From CAYLZN01 sp964387935 (GTDB lineage Bacteria > Acidobacteriota > Vicinamibacteria > Vicinamibacterales > JAFNAJ01): DNA of 6,016 nucleotides. The stretch is taken from positions 1-6,016 of the forward strand of contig CAYLZN010000346.1 of assembly GCA_964387935.1 (NCBI GenBank). Reading direction: 5' to 3'. Under the pieces are notes generated by a model. The model saw only the letters and a list, made by a program, of their open reading frames with translations. It did no database searches and had not been told where the DNA came from. The position numbers and the translations under genes were made by a program. Every line of letters begins with the position of its first letter. Within the stretch, counting starts at the first letter, position 1. This document shows, in pieces, positions 1 through 5,406 of the stretch.

Positions 1-1161
1 AACACGGGGCATGGTGACGGACGTATCGTGCGCGCCATTCAGCGGCAGGTCGAGACGCTGGCCTATGCGAACCCCTTCATGGCGACCGAGCCGCGTGCGC
101 GGCTCGGGGCGAAGCTCGCCGAGATCACGCCCGGGGACATCGACACGTTCTTCTTCACCAATGGAGGCGCCGAGGCCAACGAGAACGCCATCAAGCTCGC
201 ACGGCTATTCACTGGGCGGCACAAGATCATCGCGCGCTATCGGTCCTACCATGGCGGCACGGCCGGCGCCATCACGTTGACCGGTGACCCGCGACGCTGG
301 GCCGCGGAGCCGGGGCTGCCAGGCGTGGTGCACGTCCTCGATCCGTATCACGGCGTGGCGCGCGGCTGGGAGCCGATCGGCCAGTGGCTCGCCATGCTGG
401 AGGAGACGATTCAGCTCGAGGGGGCCCAGACCATTGCCGCCATCATCGTGGAGCCGGTGACGGGCACCAACGGCATCCTGGTGCCGCCAGACGGGATGCT
501 CGAAGGCATCCGCGCGATCTGCGACCGCCACGGGATCCTGATGATTGCCGACGAGGTGATGTCGGGCTTCGGGCGCACCGGGCGGTGGTTTGCCGTCGAT
601 CACTGGAACGTCGTCCCCGACCTGCTCTCGATGGCCAAGGGCCTCACGAGCGCGTACGTGCCGCTCGGCGCGGTCGGCATGCGGCGACACATCGCCGACC
701 ACTTCAAGGATCGCGTGTTCTGGGGCGGGCTCACGTACAACAGCCACCCGCTGGCGTGCGCAGCCGCGCTCGCGACCATTGCCGTGTACGAAGAGGATCG
801 CCTGATCGAGAACGCCCAGCGAATGGGCGCGGTCATGCAGACGCTGCACGCGGAACTCGGGGCCCGGCACCCCTGCGTTGGCGCCACGCGCTCCATTGGC
901 CTCTTCGGGCTCGTCGAGCTCGTTCGAGATCGGACGACCCGCGAGCCCCTCGCACCTTTCAACGGCACCTCGCCGGAGATGCAGGCCCTCTCCAAGTTCT
1001 TCCGCGACGAGGGCCTCTACACCTTCGTGCGCTGGAACACGTTCTTCACCAACCCGCCCTTGTGCATCACCGAGGAACAGCTCAGGGACGGCTTCGCCAT
1101 CATCGATCAAGGACTCAGCCTGGTGGAGCAGAACCTCGAAGAGGCCAAAGGCCCAAGGTAG
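1..1161 (+). CDS. Class-III PLP-dependent aminotransferase (omega-amino acid/taurine:pyruvate type), 5' truncated by window edge
   Basis: The frame is open from base 1 to the TAG at 1159-1161, giving 386 visible residues. It opens with NTGHGDGRIV, a stretch that lies well inside this family, so the true start is upstream. GTG 28 and ATG 11 are not the start. Family members run about 430-460 residues, so roughly 50-70 residues are probably missing. Seen in visible numbering: the PLP phosphate-binding TNGGAEANENAIKLAR (53-68), the aromatic stacking segment SYHGGT (82-87), EPVTGTNG (151-158), the pyridine-nitrogen aspartate in IADEVMSGFGRTG (D184), the Schiff-base lysine in MAKGLTSAY (K213), and the T245 region that contacts phosphate from the partner subunit. 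All key residues are present, so it should be an active fold-type I transaminase. The sequence around K213 resembles taurine:pyruvate and beta-alanine:pyruvate aminotransferases, which transfer an omega-amino group to a keto acid. The substrate cannot be fixed from sequence alone. It ends 14 nt before the convergent vapC gene. Confidence 0.93.
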   Translation, partial: NTGHGDGRIVRAIQRQVETLAYANPFMATEPRARLGAKLAEITPGDIDTFFFTNGGAEANENAIKLARLFTGRHKIIARYRSYHGGTAGAITLTGDPRRWAAEPGLPGVVHVLDPYHGVARGWEPIGQWLAMLEETIQLEGAQTIAAIIVEPVTGTNGILVPPDGMLEGIRAICDRHGILMIADEVMSGFGRTGRWFAVDHWNVVPDLLSMAKGLTSAYVPLGAVGMRRHIADHFKDRVFWGGLTYNSHPLACAAALATIAVYEEDRLIENAQRMGAVMQTLHAELGARHPCVGATRSIGLFGLVELVRDRTTREPLAPFNGTSPEMQALSKFFRDEGLYTFVRWNTFFTNPPLCITEEQLRDGFAIIDQGLSLVEQNLEEAKGPR

Positions 1162-1175
1162 GAGGGACCTGTCGG

Positions 1176-1583
1176 TCAGCCGGGCTCGACGATGCGCAGC
1201 CGTTTGAAGTAGCGCCGATAGAAACCGCGATCGCGGGTGAGCAAGACCTGCGCCTGGTGCAGCGCATGCGCGCCGACCAGGAAGTCGGCCACGACCCGAT
1301 CGCGGCGCCCTCCACCCGCGTCACGAAAGGCCCGCCACAACCGGCCCGCGTCCGCCGCGGCGGGCGCCGTCATGGGATCGAACTCGATGCCCAGCGTCGA
1401 CAGGGCGGCGGCGGCCGCTGCCGGCGACGCGAAGCGCCCCGCCACTTCGGCCCACACCACGTCGCACACCGTGAGGCGTCCCGCGCGCGACGCCGCGTCC
1501 AGGGCGTCGGCGGACCGCGCGGCCCAGCCAGGCTCCTCCTGGAACACGTCAATCAGCACCGCGGAGTCGACGGCCGTGGTCAC
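1176..1583 (-). CDS. vapC: VapC-type PIN-domain ribonuclease toxin
   Basis: A 135-residue protein, the usual size for VapC. PIN toxins are Mg-dependent endoribonucleases that cut tRNA, rRNA or mRNA when not held by their antitoxin. The four acidic positions are visible: D6 in AVDSAVLIDVF, E46 in VVWAEVAG, D100 in RVVADFLVGAHAL, and D118 in LLTRDRGFYRRYF. A catalytically intact toxin is therefore expected. The start is GTG at 1583-1581, chosen because the PIN fold begins immediately and because it overlaps the antitoxin TGA as GTGA (1583-1580), a typical translational coupling. The reading frame stays open upstream through the antitoxin gene to 1949. That extension has no domain logic and is an effect of high G+C, not a fusion. 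The TGA stop is at 1178-1176. No separate ribosome binding site is evident, so expression probably depends on translation of vapB. Confidence 0.92.
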   Translation of the reverse strand: MTTAVDSAVLIDVFQEEPGWAARSADALDAASRAGRLTVCDVVWAEVAGRFASPAAAAAALSTLGIEFDPMTAPAAADAGRLWRAFRDAGGGRRDRVVADFLVGAHALHQAQVLLTRDRGFYRRYFKRLRIVEPG

Positions 1584-1828
1584 CGCCGTGCGCTCCTGGC
1601 CGCCGGGGCGGGGCCACGCATCTCGTCGACCAGATCGTCGGTGCTGCGGCCGCGCCTGAGAATGCCGCGAACGCGGTCGACCGGCCGGATGCCCTTGTGC
1701 CCCTTGCGGAGCAGGACGCCGGCGCCCGTGACCTCGAACTCCACCACCGTGCCCGTTCTGAGGCCGAGCCGATCGCGGACGTCCTTCGGCACGGTAACCT
1801 GCCCCTTGGACGAGACGGTAGAAGTCAT
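1580..1828 (-). CDS. vapB: VapB-type antitoxin, AbrB/MazE (SpoVT-AbrB) family
   Basis: An 82-residue protein. Residues 3-43 form the swapped-hairpin AbrB DNA-binding domain, starting with the hallmark STVSSKGQVTVPKDVRDRLG and continuing GTVVEFEVTGAGVLLRK. The C-terminal tail, with RSTDDLVDEMRG (61-72), matches the toxin-binding helix of antitoxins paired with PIN toxins. Such antitoxins neutralise VapC by inserting this tail into its active-site groove and repress their own operon as a complex. ATG at 1828 is the natural start, because SSKGQ normally lies a few residues in. The gene is directly upstream of vapC with a 4-nt GTGA overlap. An inverted repeat (1845-1867) in the predicted promoter is a good candidate for the autoregulatory operator. 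GAGG lies only one base from the ATG, too close for normal Shine-Dalgarno pairing, so translation may be leaderless. Confidence 0.92.
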   Translation of the reverse strand: MTSTVSSKGQVTVPKDVRDRLGLRTGTVVEFEVTGAGVLLRKGHKGIRPVDRVRGILRRGRSTDDLVDEMRGPAPAARSARR

Positions 1829-1834
1829 GCCTCA

Positions 1835-1864
1835 ATGGTAGACTTTCTTTACCGCTGAAGTAAA
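1835..1864 (-). promoter_or_regulatory. Predicted vapBC promoter
   Basis: On the minus strand, TTTACT (1864-1859, 4 of 6 matches to TTGACA) is followed after 18 nt by TACCAT (1840-1835, 4 of 6 to TATAAT). Only 6 nt (TGAGGC) separate the -10 from the vapB ATG, so transcription would begin at or next to the start codon. The match is modest. Its position over the inverted repeat supports it. Confidence 0.45.
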
Positions 1865-1867
1865 GAA
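1845..1867. promoter_or_regulatory. Candidate VapBC operator: perfect 8-bp inverted repeat
   Basis: Plus-strand TTCTTTAC (1845-1852) and GTAAAGAA (1860-1867) are exact reverse complements separated by 7 nt. The repeat is A/T-rich in an otherwise very G/C-rich stretch, 17 nt upstream of the vapB start codon. It covers the predicted -35 element and part of the spacer. VapB-VapC complexes are known to bind short palindromes at this position to repress their operon, so an autoregulatory operator is the natural reading. Binding itself is inferred. Confidence 0.6.
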
Positions 1868-2033
1868 TGACTGGCGCGTCATCGCGCGGCGCCTCAACCA
1901 GCGTCTCGCCGAGTCTGGCGAGCTGTCGCTTGCGGACGCGGGAGGCCACTTCAGGGTCCGCTCAATCGGTTGCCGTTGCTTGCGCTCCCTGCGCTTCGAG
2001 CGCCGATGCTCCTAGCCTCAATCCGACAAGCGG

Positions 2034-2062
2034 CGTGCGGCCTGCGGCGCGCGGCCAGCACG
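2034..2062. repeat. Imperfect inverted repeat (9-bp stem, one bulge)
   Basis: CGTGCGGCC (2034-2042) can pair with GGCC-A-GCACG (2053-2062) across a 10-nt loop, with a single bulged A at 2057. No T-run follows on either strand, so it does not look like a standard terminator. In DNA this rich in G+C such a stem can arise by chance. Confidence 0.3.
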
Positions 2063-2215
2063 GCGCGAGTCTTCAAGAACCCGTCGATCCGTAATCTCAC
2101 TTCCAGTGAGGTCACGGTTCGCGACGGAAACAACGATTCAGCCCTTCAGGCCGCTGGTCGCCAGCCGATCGCCGCCCGCCGTCCTGTCCGATCAGGGCTA
2201 GGTCCTGCCCGCTCT

Positions 2216-3436
2216 TCACCCCGCCCGCTCCCGCGGCGGCAGCACGGCCAGCGACTCGCTGCTGATGCGGTCGACGTACTGCCGCAGGAGTTCCTCCACG
2301 CGTGCGTGCGACGCCGAACGGACCACCAGCCCGATGTGGTACCGCTTGCGCACCCGGTAGACCACTTCCGGGTCGGCATAGCTCGACGTGTCGGGCCATT
2401 CGTGGCGCGCGAGCGCCAGGGCGATGCCGGCATGTTCCTGTCGCAGCGGCGGCAGGGCGTACGGGAACTGGTCGCGGGCCAGCTCGACGTTGGCCCACTC
2501 CCGCCAGAGGTTGGCGCCGCTCGCGGCCTCGAGCACGTCCGCGATGTGGGCGCCGCCAACCCGCGCCGCCACCTCGAGGAAGTAGAACTGCCCGTCGGCC
2601 TGGCTCCTGATGAACTCCGCATGCGTGGCGCCGCGTCTGAACCCCAGCGCGCCGAGCAGTGCCTCGTTGAAACGCAGCAGTTCGCGCTCCTCGTCCGACC
2701 CGTGGAGCACGGTGGCGCTGACGAACACACCGCCGTGGTGTGCCACCTCCATTGGGGGGCGCCAGTAGCGATTGACTCCCGCAAACAGCACCCGGCCATC
2801 CTGCACGAGCGCATCCACGTGGTAGACCTCTCCGGCCACGAAGCGCTCGAGCAGGAAGTGCGACGAGCGCTCGGTGAGGGCTGGCCTCGCGTCGAGGGCC
2901 TCGATCGCCCGCCAGACGAGGTCTGGCTCGTGGAGCTTCTGAATCCCGATCGCCGACACGTCCGTGCGCGGTTTGAGCACCCACGGCGGCGGCACGGCGT
3001 CCATGAACGCCCGCAGCTCGCCCTCGTTGAGGACATGCACGAAGTCTGGCACGCGGATGCCGGTCTCGCTCGCCTTGACCCGCATGGCCAGCTTGTCGCG
3101 GAAGAGGCGCGCGGTGCTGGTGCCCATCCCTGGCACGCGCAGGTGCTCGCGGACGAGCGCGGCATTCATCACGTCGTACTCCTCGAGCGCGACGATGCGG
3201 TCGAGGTGCCGGTGACGGGCGAGCACGCTGATGGCGTGCACCCACGTCTCGGCGGCCGCCGGCGTCTCGATGACCAGGAGGTCGTCGAGGGCCTCCCGCG
3301 GCCAGGGTTCGTCGCGCGCGGTGTCGCGCGTGGCCAGGATCACGGTGGCCCCCTGGCGCTTGCATTCCTCGAGGAACTCGACGCCCTTGAAGTAGCTCGC
3401 GAGACAGAGGATGGTCAGGCCGGAGTAGGGCGGCAT
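2216..3436 (-). CDS. ATP-grasp domain ligase of unknown substrate
   Basis: A 406-residue protein if begun at ATG 3436; GTG 3442 (408 residues) and GTG 3469 (417) are in frame. GTG 3469 lies upstream of a likely -10 and is disfavoured. An N-terminal pre-ATP-grasp Rossmann-like domain (about 1-110) starts SGLTILCLASYFKGVEF. The ATP-grasp core follows: the nucleotide-binding lysine in PPWVLKPRTD (K155), the adenine/ribose-contact segment FLLERFVAGEVYHVD (E197), and the metal-binding acids in THAEFIR (E274) and YFLEVAARVGG (E288, R292). Where many ATP-grasp enzymes have E-x-N, this one has E-x-A (A290). I recall the same E-x-x-x-R-x-G-G form in other uncharacterised ATP-grasp proteins, so it is probably a subfamily trait and not damage. 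These enzymes join a carboxylate, via acyl phosphate, to an amine or other nucleophile. Peptide or amino-acid ligation is possible, but nothing nearby identifies the substrates. The protein appears cytosolic. It lies 52 nt downstream of truA, probably with its own promoter. Confidence 0.85.
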   Translation of the reverse strand: MPPYSGLTILCLASYFKGVEFLEECKRQGATVILATRDTARDEPWPREALDDLLVIETPAAAETWVHAISVLARHRHLDRIVALEEYDVMNAALVREHLRVPGMGTSTARLFRDKLAMRVKASETGIRVPDFVHVLNEGELRAFMDAVPPPWVLKPRTDVSAIGIQKLHEPDLVWRAIEALDARPALTERSSHFLLERFVAGEVYHVDALVQDGRVLFAGVNRYWRPPMEVAHHGGVFVSATVLHGSDEERELLRFNEALLGALGFRRGATHAEFIRSQADGQFYFLEVAARVGGAHIADVLEAASGANLWREWANVELARDQFPYALPPLRQEHAGIALALARHEWPDTSSYADPEVVYRVRKRYHIGLVVRSASHARVEELLRQYVDRISSESLAVLPPRERAG

Positions 3437-3448
3437 CGGCACCCCGCG

Positions 3449-3454
3449 ATTGTA
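3449..3454 (-). promoter_or_regulatory. Predicted -10 element of the ATP-grasp gene
   Basis: On the minus strand TACAAT (3454-3449) matches TATAAT at 5 of 6 positions. It ends 6 nt before GTG 3442 and 12 nt before ATG 3436. No good -35 is seen; the best nearby is CCGTCA at a 16-nt spacing, 3 of 6. The ten bases CGGCTACAAT recur exactly in front of the E1 gene at 5390-5399 on the plus strand, which supports a functional promoter core. Confidence 0.5.
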
Positions 3455-3467
3455 GCCGGAGTCCGGC
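3455..3467. promoter_or_regulatory. 13-bp palindrome abutting the ATP-grasp -10 element
   Basis: GCCGGAGTCCGGC is a perfect 6-bp inverted repeat around one central base. It directly abuts the -10 hexamer, in what would be the promoter spacer, and lies 21 nt beyond the truA stop. It could be an operator. It could also form a short stem at the 3' end of the truA transcript, though no T-run follows. The function is inferred from position only. Confidence 0.35.
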
Positions 3468-3488
3468 ACGTGACGGAGACGGCCCGCG

Positions 3489-4271
3489 CTACAGCGTGAG
3501 CACCGGCACGAGTGACCGCTCGTTGGCCTCGCCAGGATACGTGACCCGCTCGAGGAACAGCCCGGCCGGTGGCGCGGTCAACTGCGCCGGGAGCGGCGAG
3601 GGCGTCATCAGCAGCGTCGCGACGTCCTCGGGCTCCAGCCGGCCCCGGCCGACCTCGACGAGCACGCCCACCATGCGGCGCACCATCTTCCAGAGGAAGT
3701 GCGATCCAACCACGCGGATCAGGATGAACGGCTCGACGGCCGCGACGGCGACCTGTTCCACCAGGACCTTGGTCGATCCGTCCTCGGCCCGTGCGTCGGC
3801 GCCGTTGCGGAAGTCGTGCAGGCCGGCGACCGCCGCCGCCGCGCACGTCATGCTGGCCACGTTCAGCGGGTCCTTGACCCACCACACGAACGGCTTGCCG
3901 AATGCCACGGGCCGCGTGGCCACCTGGTAGAGATAACTCCGGCGGGCGACGTCGCGCCGCGCGTGGAAGCGGTGCGACGCCGGGCGGAGGTCGGTGATGA
4001 CGATGTCGTGCGGCAGCAGATCGTTGAGGCTGGCCCGCAGCGTCGCGGGCGGGAGCGTCGTGGCCACGTCCAGGTGCGCGACCTGCTGCAGCGCGTGCAC
4101 GCCCGCATCGGTGCGTCCGGCGCCGTACAGGTCGAGCCGCTCCCGGCCCGTCACCTCGCGTGCCGCCCGTTCGATTTCCCCCGCGATCGTCCGGGCGTTC
4201 CGCTGCACCTGCCAGCCGCTGTAGCGGGTGCCCTGATACTCGATCGCGAGGCGAAAGCGGGGCATGGTCAT
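3489..4271 (-). CDS. truA: tRNA pseudouridine(38-40) synthase TruA
   Basis: A 260-residue protein, close to the usual 245-270. TruA converts uridines at positions 38, 39 and 40 of the tRNA anticodon stem-loop to pseudouridine, without a cofactor, in the cytosol. Visible motifs: RLAIEYQGTRYSGWQVQ (7-23), the catalytic aspartate in LYGAGRTDAGVHALQQVAH (D55), the tRNA-contact and active-site tyrosine segment RFHARRDVARRSYLYQV (101-117), HFLWKMVRRMVGVLVEVG (191-208), and the C-terminal TAPPAGLFLERVTY (232-245). ATG 4271 is chosen because it overlaps the upstream stop as ATGA (4271-4268). ATG 4265, two codons in, is an equally good match to the family start. The frame remains open upstream to 5270, but that part is the shadow of the membrane-protein gene and not a fusion. 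It is co-transcribed with, and probably translationally coupled to, the upstream membrane-protein gene. Confidence 0.97.
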   Translation of the reverse strand: MTMPRFRLAIEYQGTRYSGWQVQRNARTIAGEIERAAREVTGRERLDLYGAGRTDAGVHALQQVAHLDVATTLPPATLRASLNDLLPHDIVITDLRPASHRFHARRDVARRSYLYQVATRPVAFGKPFVWWVKDPLNVASMTCAAAAVAGLHDFRNGADARAEDGSTKVLVEQVAVAAVEPFILIRVVGSHFLWKMVRRMVGVLVEVGRGRLEPEDVATLLMTPSPLPAQLTAPPAGLFLERVTYPGEANERSLVPVLTL

Positions 4272-5308
4272 GGTCCCGGTCGCGCAGTCACCACGGGGAG
4301 CCGCGCGCGACCAATCAGCTGGCCCCCTTCGGTCTCGACCCAGAGCTCGAGCGCACTGGCCTGGATGCCGCGCGGCAGGCGCACCGAGGTCCAGAGTCGG
4401 TAGCCCTGCTGGCGCCCGCCCGCGACTTCGTAATAGCCGGAGCGGAACAGTTCCCGGTCGCCTGCCGTCCAGCGATGGCGAACGCGGTCCTTGAGGCCCA
4501 GCGGGGCCTGGATGGCGCTGAGGCCGAAGATCGGCCCGCCCTGGTCGGCGCTCAAGGCCTGCAGGGGATTCGCCACGCTCAGGCGGTGACGCGAGAGGCC
4601 GAGTCCGAACTGCGTGGACACCAGGCGGAGGGGGGCCGGCGGGATCAGGGGACGGCCCCACTCGATGAAGAACGCCAGCAGCGCTGCAGTCGCGGCCAGG
4701 ACCGCCCACGTCCGCGCCCGCGCAAAGTGCCCCGGGTGGAAGCGCAGCGTCACGAACCCCGCCAGGGCCAGCAGGCCCGCCAGCCGCATGGCGTCGAGCG
4801 TGCTGAGACTCCACAGGATCGGCAGGGCGACGTTGGCGCACACGAACAGGTTGAAGCCGAAGAAGATCGCGGTCAGGTCGGGATCGGTCGACAGATGACG
4901 GTCGTAGATGACGTCCGACGTGGACAGCAGCGCGGACAGGGCGACGATGGCCACAAACAGCAGGTTCGGCGCGCCCCAGGAGGCGCTGGCCCAGTAGATG
5001 GGCAGCACGAAGAACAGCATCTGCTGGTAGAAGTTCTTGTTGACGTAGTTGACGACGAGACGGGTCCGCGAGGACGAACGCGGGGACAGGCGCTCGCCGT
5101 CCACGATGAGCCGCAGCAGCAGGCTCGTGGCCCAGATGATGGCGAAGTAGACGAACGCCACCCGCAGCCAGGTGAACTGCCTCGAGCCAAGCCACATGAA
5201 CGCGACGCCCCAGGCCAGCGCCCAGAGGCTGTGCAGCCACCAGAGCAGGAGCGCGTGCGCGTGGAGCCACGCCCAGACGCGGCGCAGCAGGCCGCCCGCA
5301 CGCGTCAC
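4268..5308 (-). CDS. Multi-spanning membrane protein with C-terminal DUF2914-like domain (DUF5924-type architecture)
   Basis: A 346-residue protein if begun at GTG 5308. Hydrophobic stretches at about 19-41, 46-66, 97-108, 115-129, 147-166, 172-189 and 200-216 suggest six or seven membrane segments, with no cleavable signal peptide evident. Residues from about 245 onward are soluble and carry the DUF2914-like pattern: RVRHRWTAGDRELFRS, then GGRQQGYRLWTSVRLP, then ELWVETEGGQLIGRARLPV. This domain is predicted to be a beta-rich fold outside the membrane, and no biochemical role is established that I know of. The order (membrane region, then DUF2914) recalls the DUF5924 family; this is recognition by pattern, not by a search. 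GTG 5308 is favoured over GTG 5350 because a GGAGG lies 10 nt before it and a likely -10 lies between the two. It is the first gene of a unit with truA, sharing an ATGA overlap. A link to pseudouridylation is not implied. Confidence 0.8.
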   Translation of the reverse strand: MTRAGGLLRRVWAWLHAHALLLWWLHSLWALAWGVAFMWLGSRQFTWLRVAFVYFAIIWATSLLLRLIVDGERLSPRSSSRTRLVVNYVNKNFYQQMLFFVLPIYWASASWGAPNLLFVAIVALSALLSTSDVIYDRHLSTDPDLTAIFFGFNLFVCANVALPILWSLSTLDAMRLAGLLALAGFVTLRFHPGHFARARTWAVLAATAALLAFFIEWGRPLIPPAPLRLVSTQFGLGLSRHRLSVANPLQALSADQGGPIFGLSAIQAPLGLKDRVRHRWTAGDRELFRSGYYEVAGGRQQGYRLWTSVRLPRGIQASALELWVETEGGQLIGRARLPVVTARPGP

Positions 5309-5318
5309 GATCGCCGGG

Positions 5319-5323
5319 CCTCC
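5319..5323 (-). promoter_or_regulatory. Ribosome binding site deciding the membrane-protein start
   Basis: Minus-strand GGAGG (5323-5319) lies 10 nt before GTG 5308, a little long but usable. It is the only strong Shine-Dalgarno sequence at usable spacing among the start regions examined here, and it argues against the upstream GTG 5350. Confidence 0.55.
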
Positions 5324-5335
5324 AGCACGGCCCTT

Positions 5336-5344
5336 CTTATAGCA
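5336..5344 (-). promoter_or_regulatory. Extended -10 promoter for the membrane-protein/truA unit
   Basis: Minus-strand TGCTATAAG (5344-5336) fits the extended -10 pattern TGnTATAAT with one mismatch. No good -35 is found upstream, as expected for extended -10 promoters. A start about 7 nt downstream would give a leader of some 20 nt containing the GGAGG. It sits in the same short region as the divergent E1 promoter. Confidence 0.5.
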
Positions 5345-5393
5345 CGCCACCCGCCAGGCGAGGCCCCCGCGCCTGCCCGTCGGAGGGCACGGC

Positions 5394-5399
5394 TACAAT
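5394..5399 (+). promoter_or_regulatory. Predicted -10 element of the E1 gene
   Basis: TACAAT matches TATAAT at 5 of 6 positions and ends 7 nt before ATG 5407, so transcription would start at or next to that ATG. No recognisable -35 lies 16-18 nt upstream. The preceding bases make the ten-base CGGCTACAAT (5390-5399), identical to the copy before the ATP-grasp gene. Confidence 0.5.
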
Positions 5400-5406
5400 G
5401 GAAGGA

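Larger units (their letters stand above)
1829..2215. other. Intergenic region of about 390 nt without a convincing gene
   Basis: Lies between the 3' end of the ATP-grasp gene and the vapB start, both read leftwards. Its vapB-proximal end holds the promoter and operator listed separately. Short open frames exist on both strands (for example a 60-codon minus-strand frame at 2133-1951), but none shows a recognisable domain, a ribosome binding site or a natural partner. Small hairpins are visible: GCGCT-TCG-AGCGC at 1991-2003, GCTGG-TCG-CCAGC at 2153-2165, and a larger bulged one at 2034-2062. None is followed by a T-run on either strand, so no intrinsic terminator can be called for the ATP-grasp gene. 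The stretch may hold a decayed gene or simply spacer. Confidence 0.6.

Noticed and set aside
205..1110. A 301-codon minus-strand frame opposite the aminotransferase
   Set aside because: No recognisable domain or ribosome binding site. The plus strand is clearly coding.
384..1841. A 485-codon plus-strand frame overlapping the aminotransferase and vapBC
   Set aside because: Arginine- and alanine-rich shadow frame crossing a convergent gene boundary. Real genes with intact motifs occupy both parts.
1176..1949. A 257-codon minus-strand frame that would join vapC to an upstream segment
   Set aside because: The upstream half runs out of frame through the whole vapB gene and the operator, is rich in R/G/P, and has no domain. 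VapC begins cleanly at GTG 1583 with a GTGA overlap.
2101..2130. A T-loop-like GGTTCGCGAC that briefly suggested a tRNA
   Set aside because: No acceptor, D-arm or anticodon stem could be matched around it.
1951..2133. A 60-codon minus-strand frame and other small frames in the intergenic region
   Set aside because: No ribosome binding site, domain or partner was seen, and it could not be told from chance open frames at this base composition.
2153..2165. Possible intrinsic terminator for the ATP-grasp gene (GCTGG-TCG-CCAGC)
   Set aside because: The stem is only 5 bp and no T-run follows on the minus strand.
1970..3499. A 509-codon plus-strand open frame opposite the ATP-grasp gene
   Set aside because: Its composition (R, H, V, E, L mix without a domain) is typical of antisense shadows in high-G+C DNA. 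The minus-strand frame carries clear ATP-grasp motifs.
3489..5270. A 593-codon minus-strand frame that would make TruA a fusion protein
   Set aside because: Everything upstream of ATG 4271 is the shadow of the membrane-protein gene, which has coherent membrane segments in its own frame. The added part is low-complexity R/P/A.
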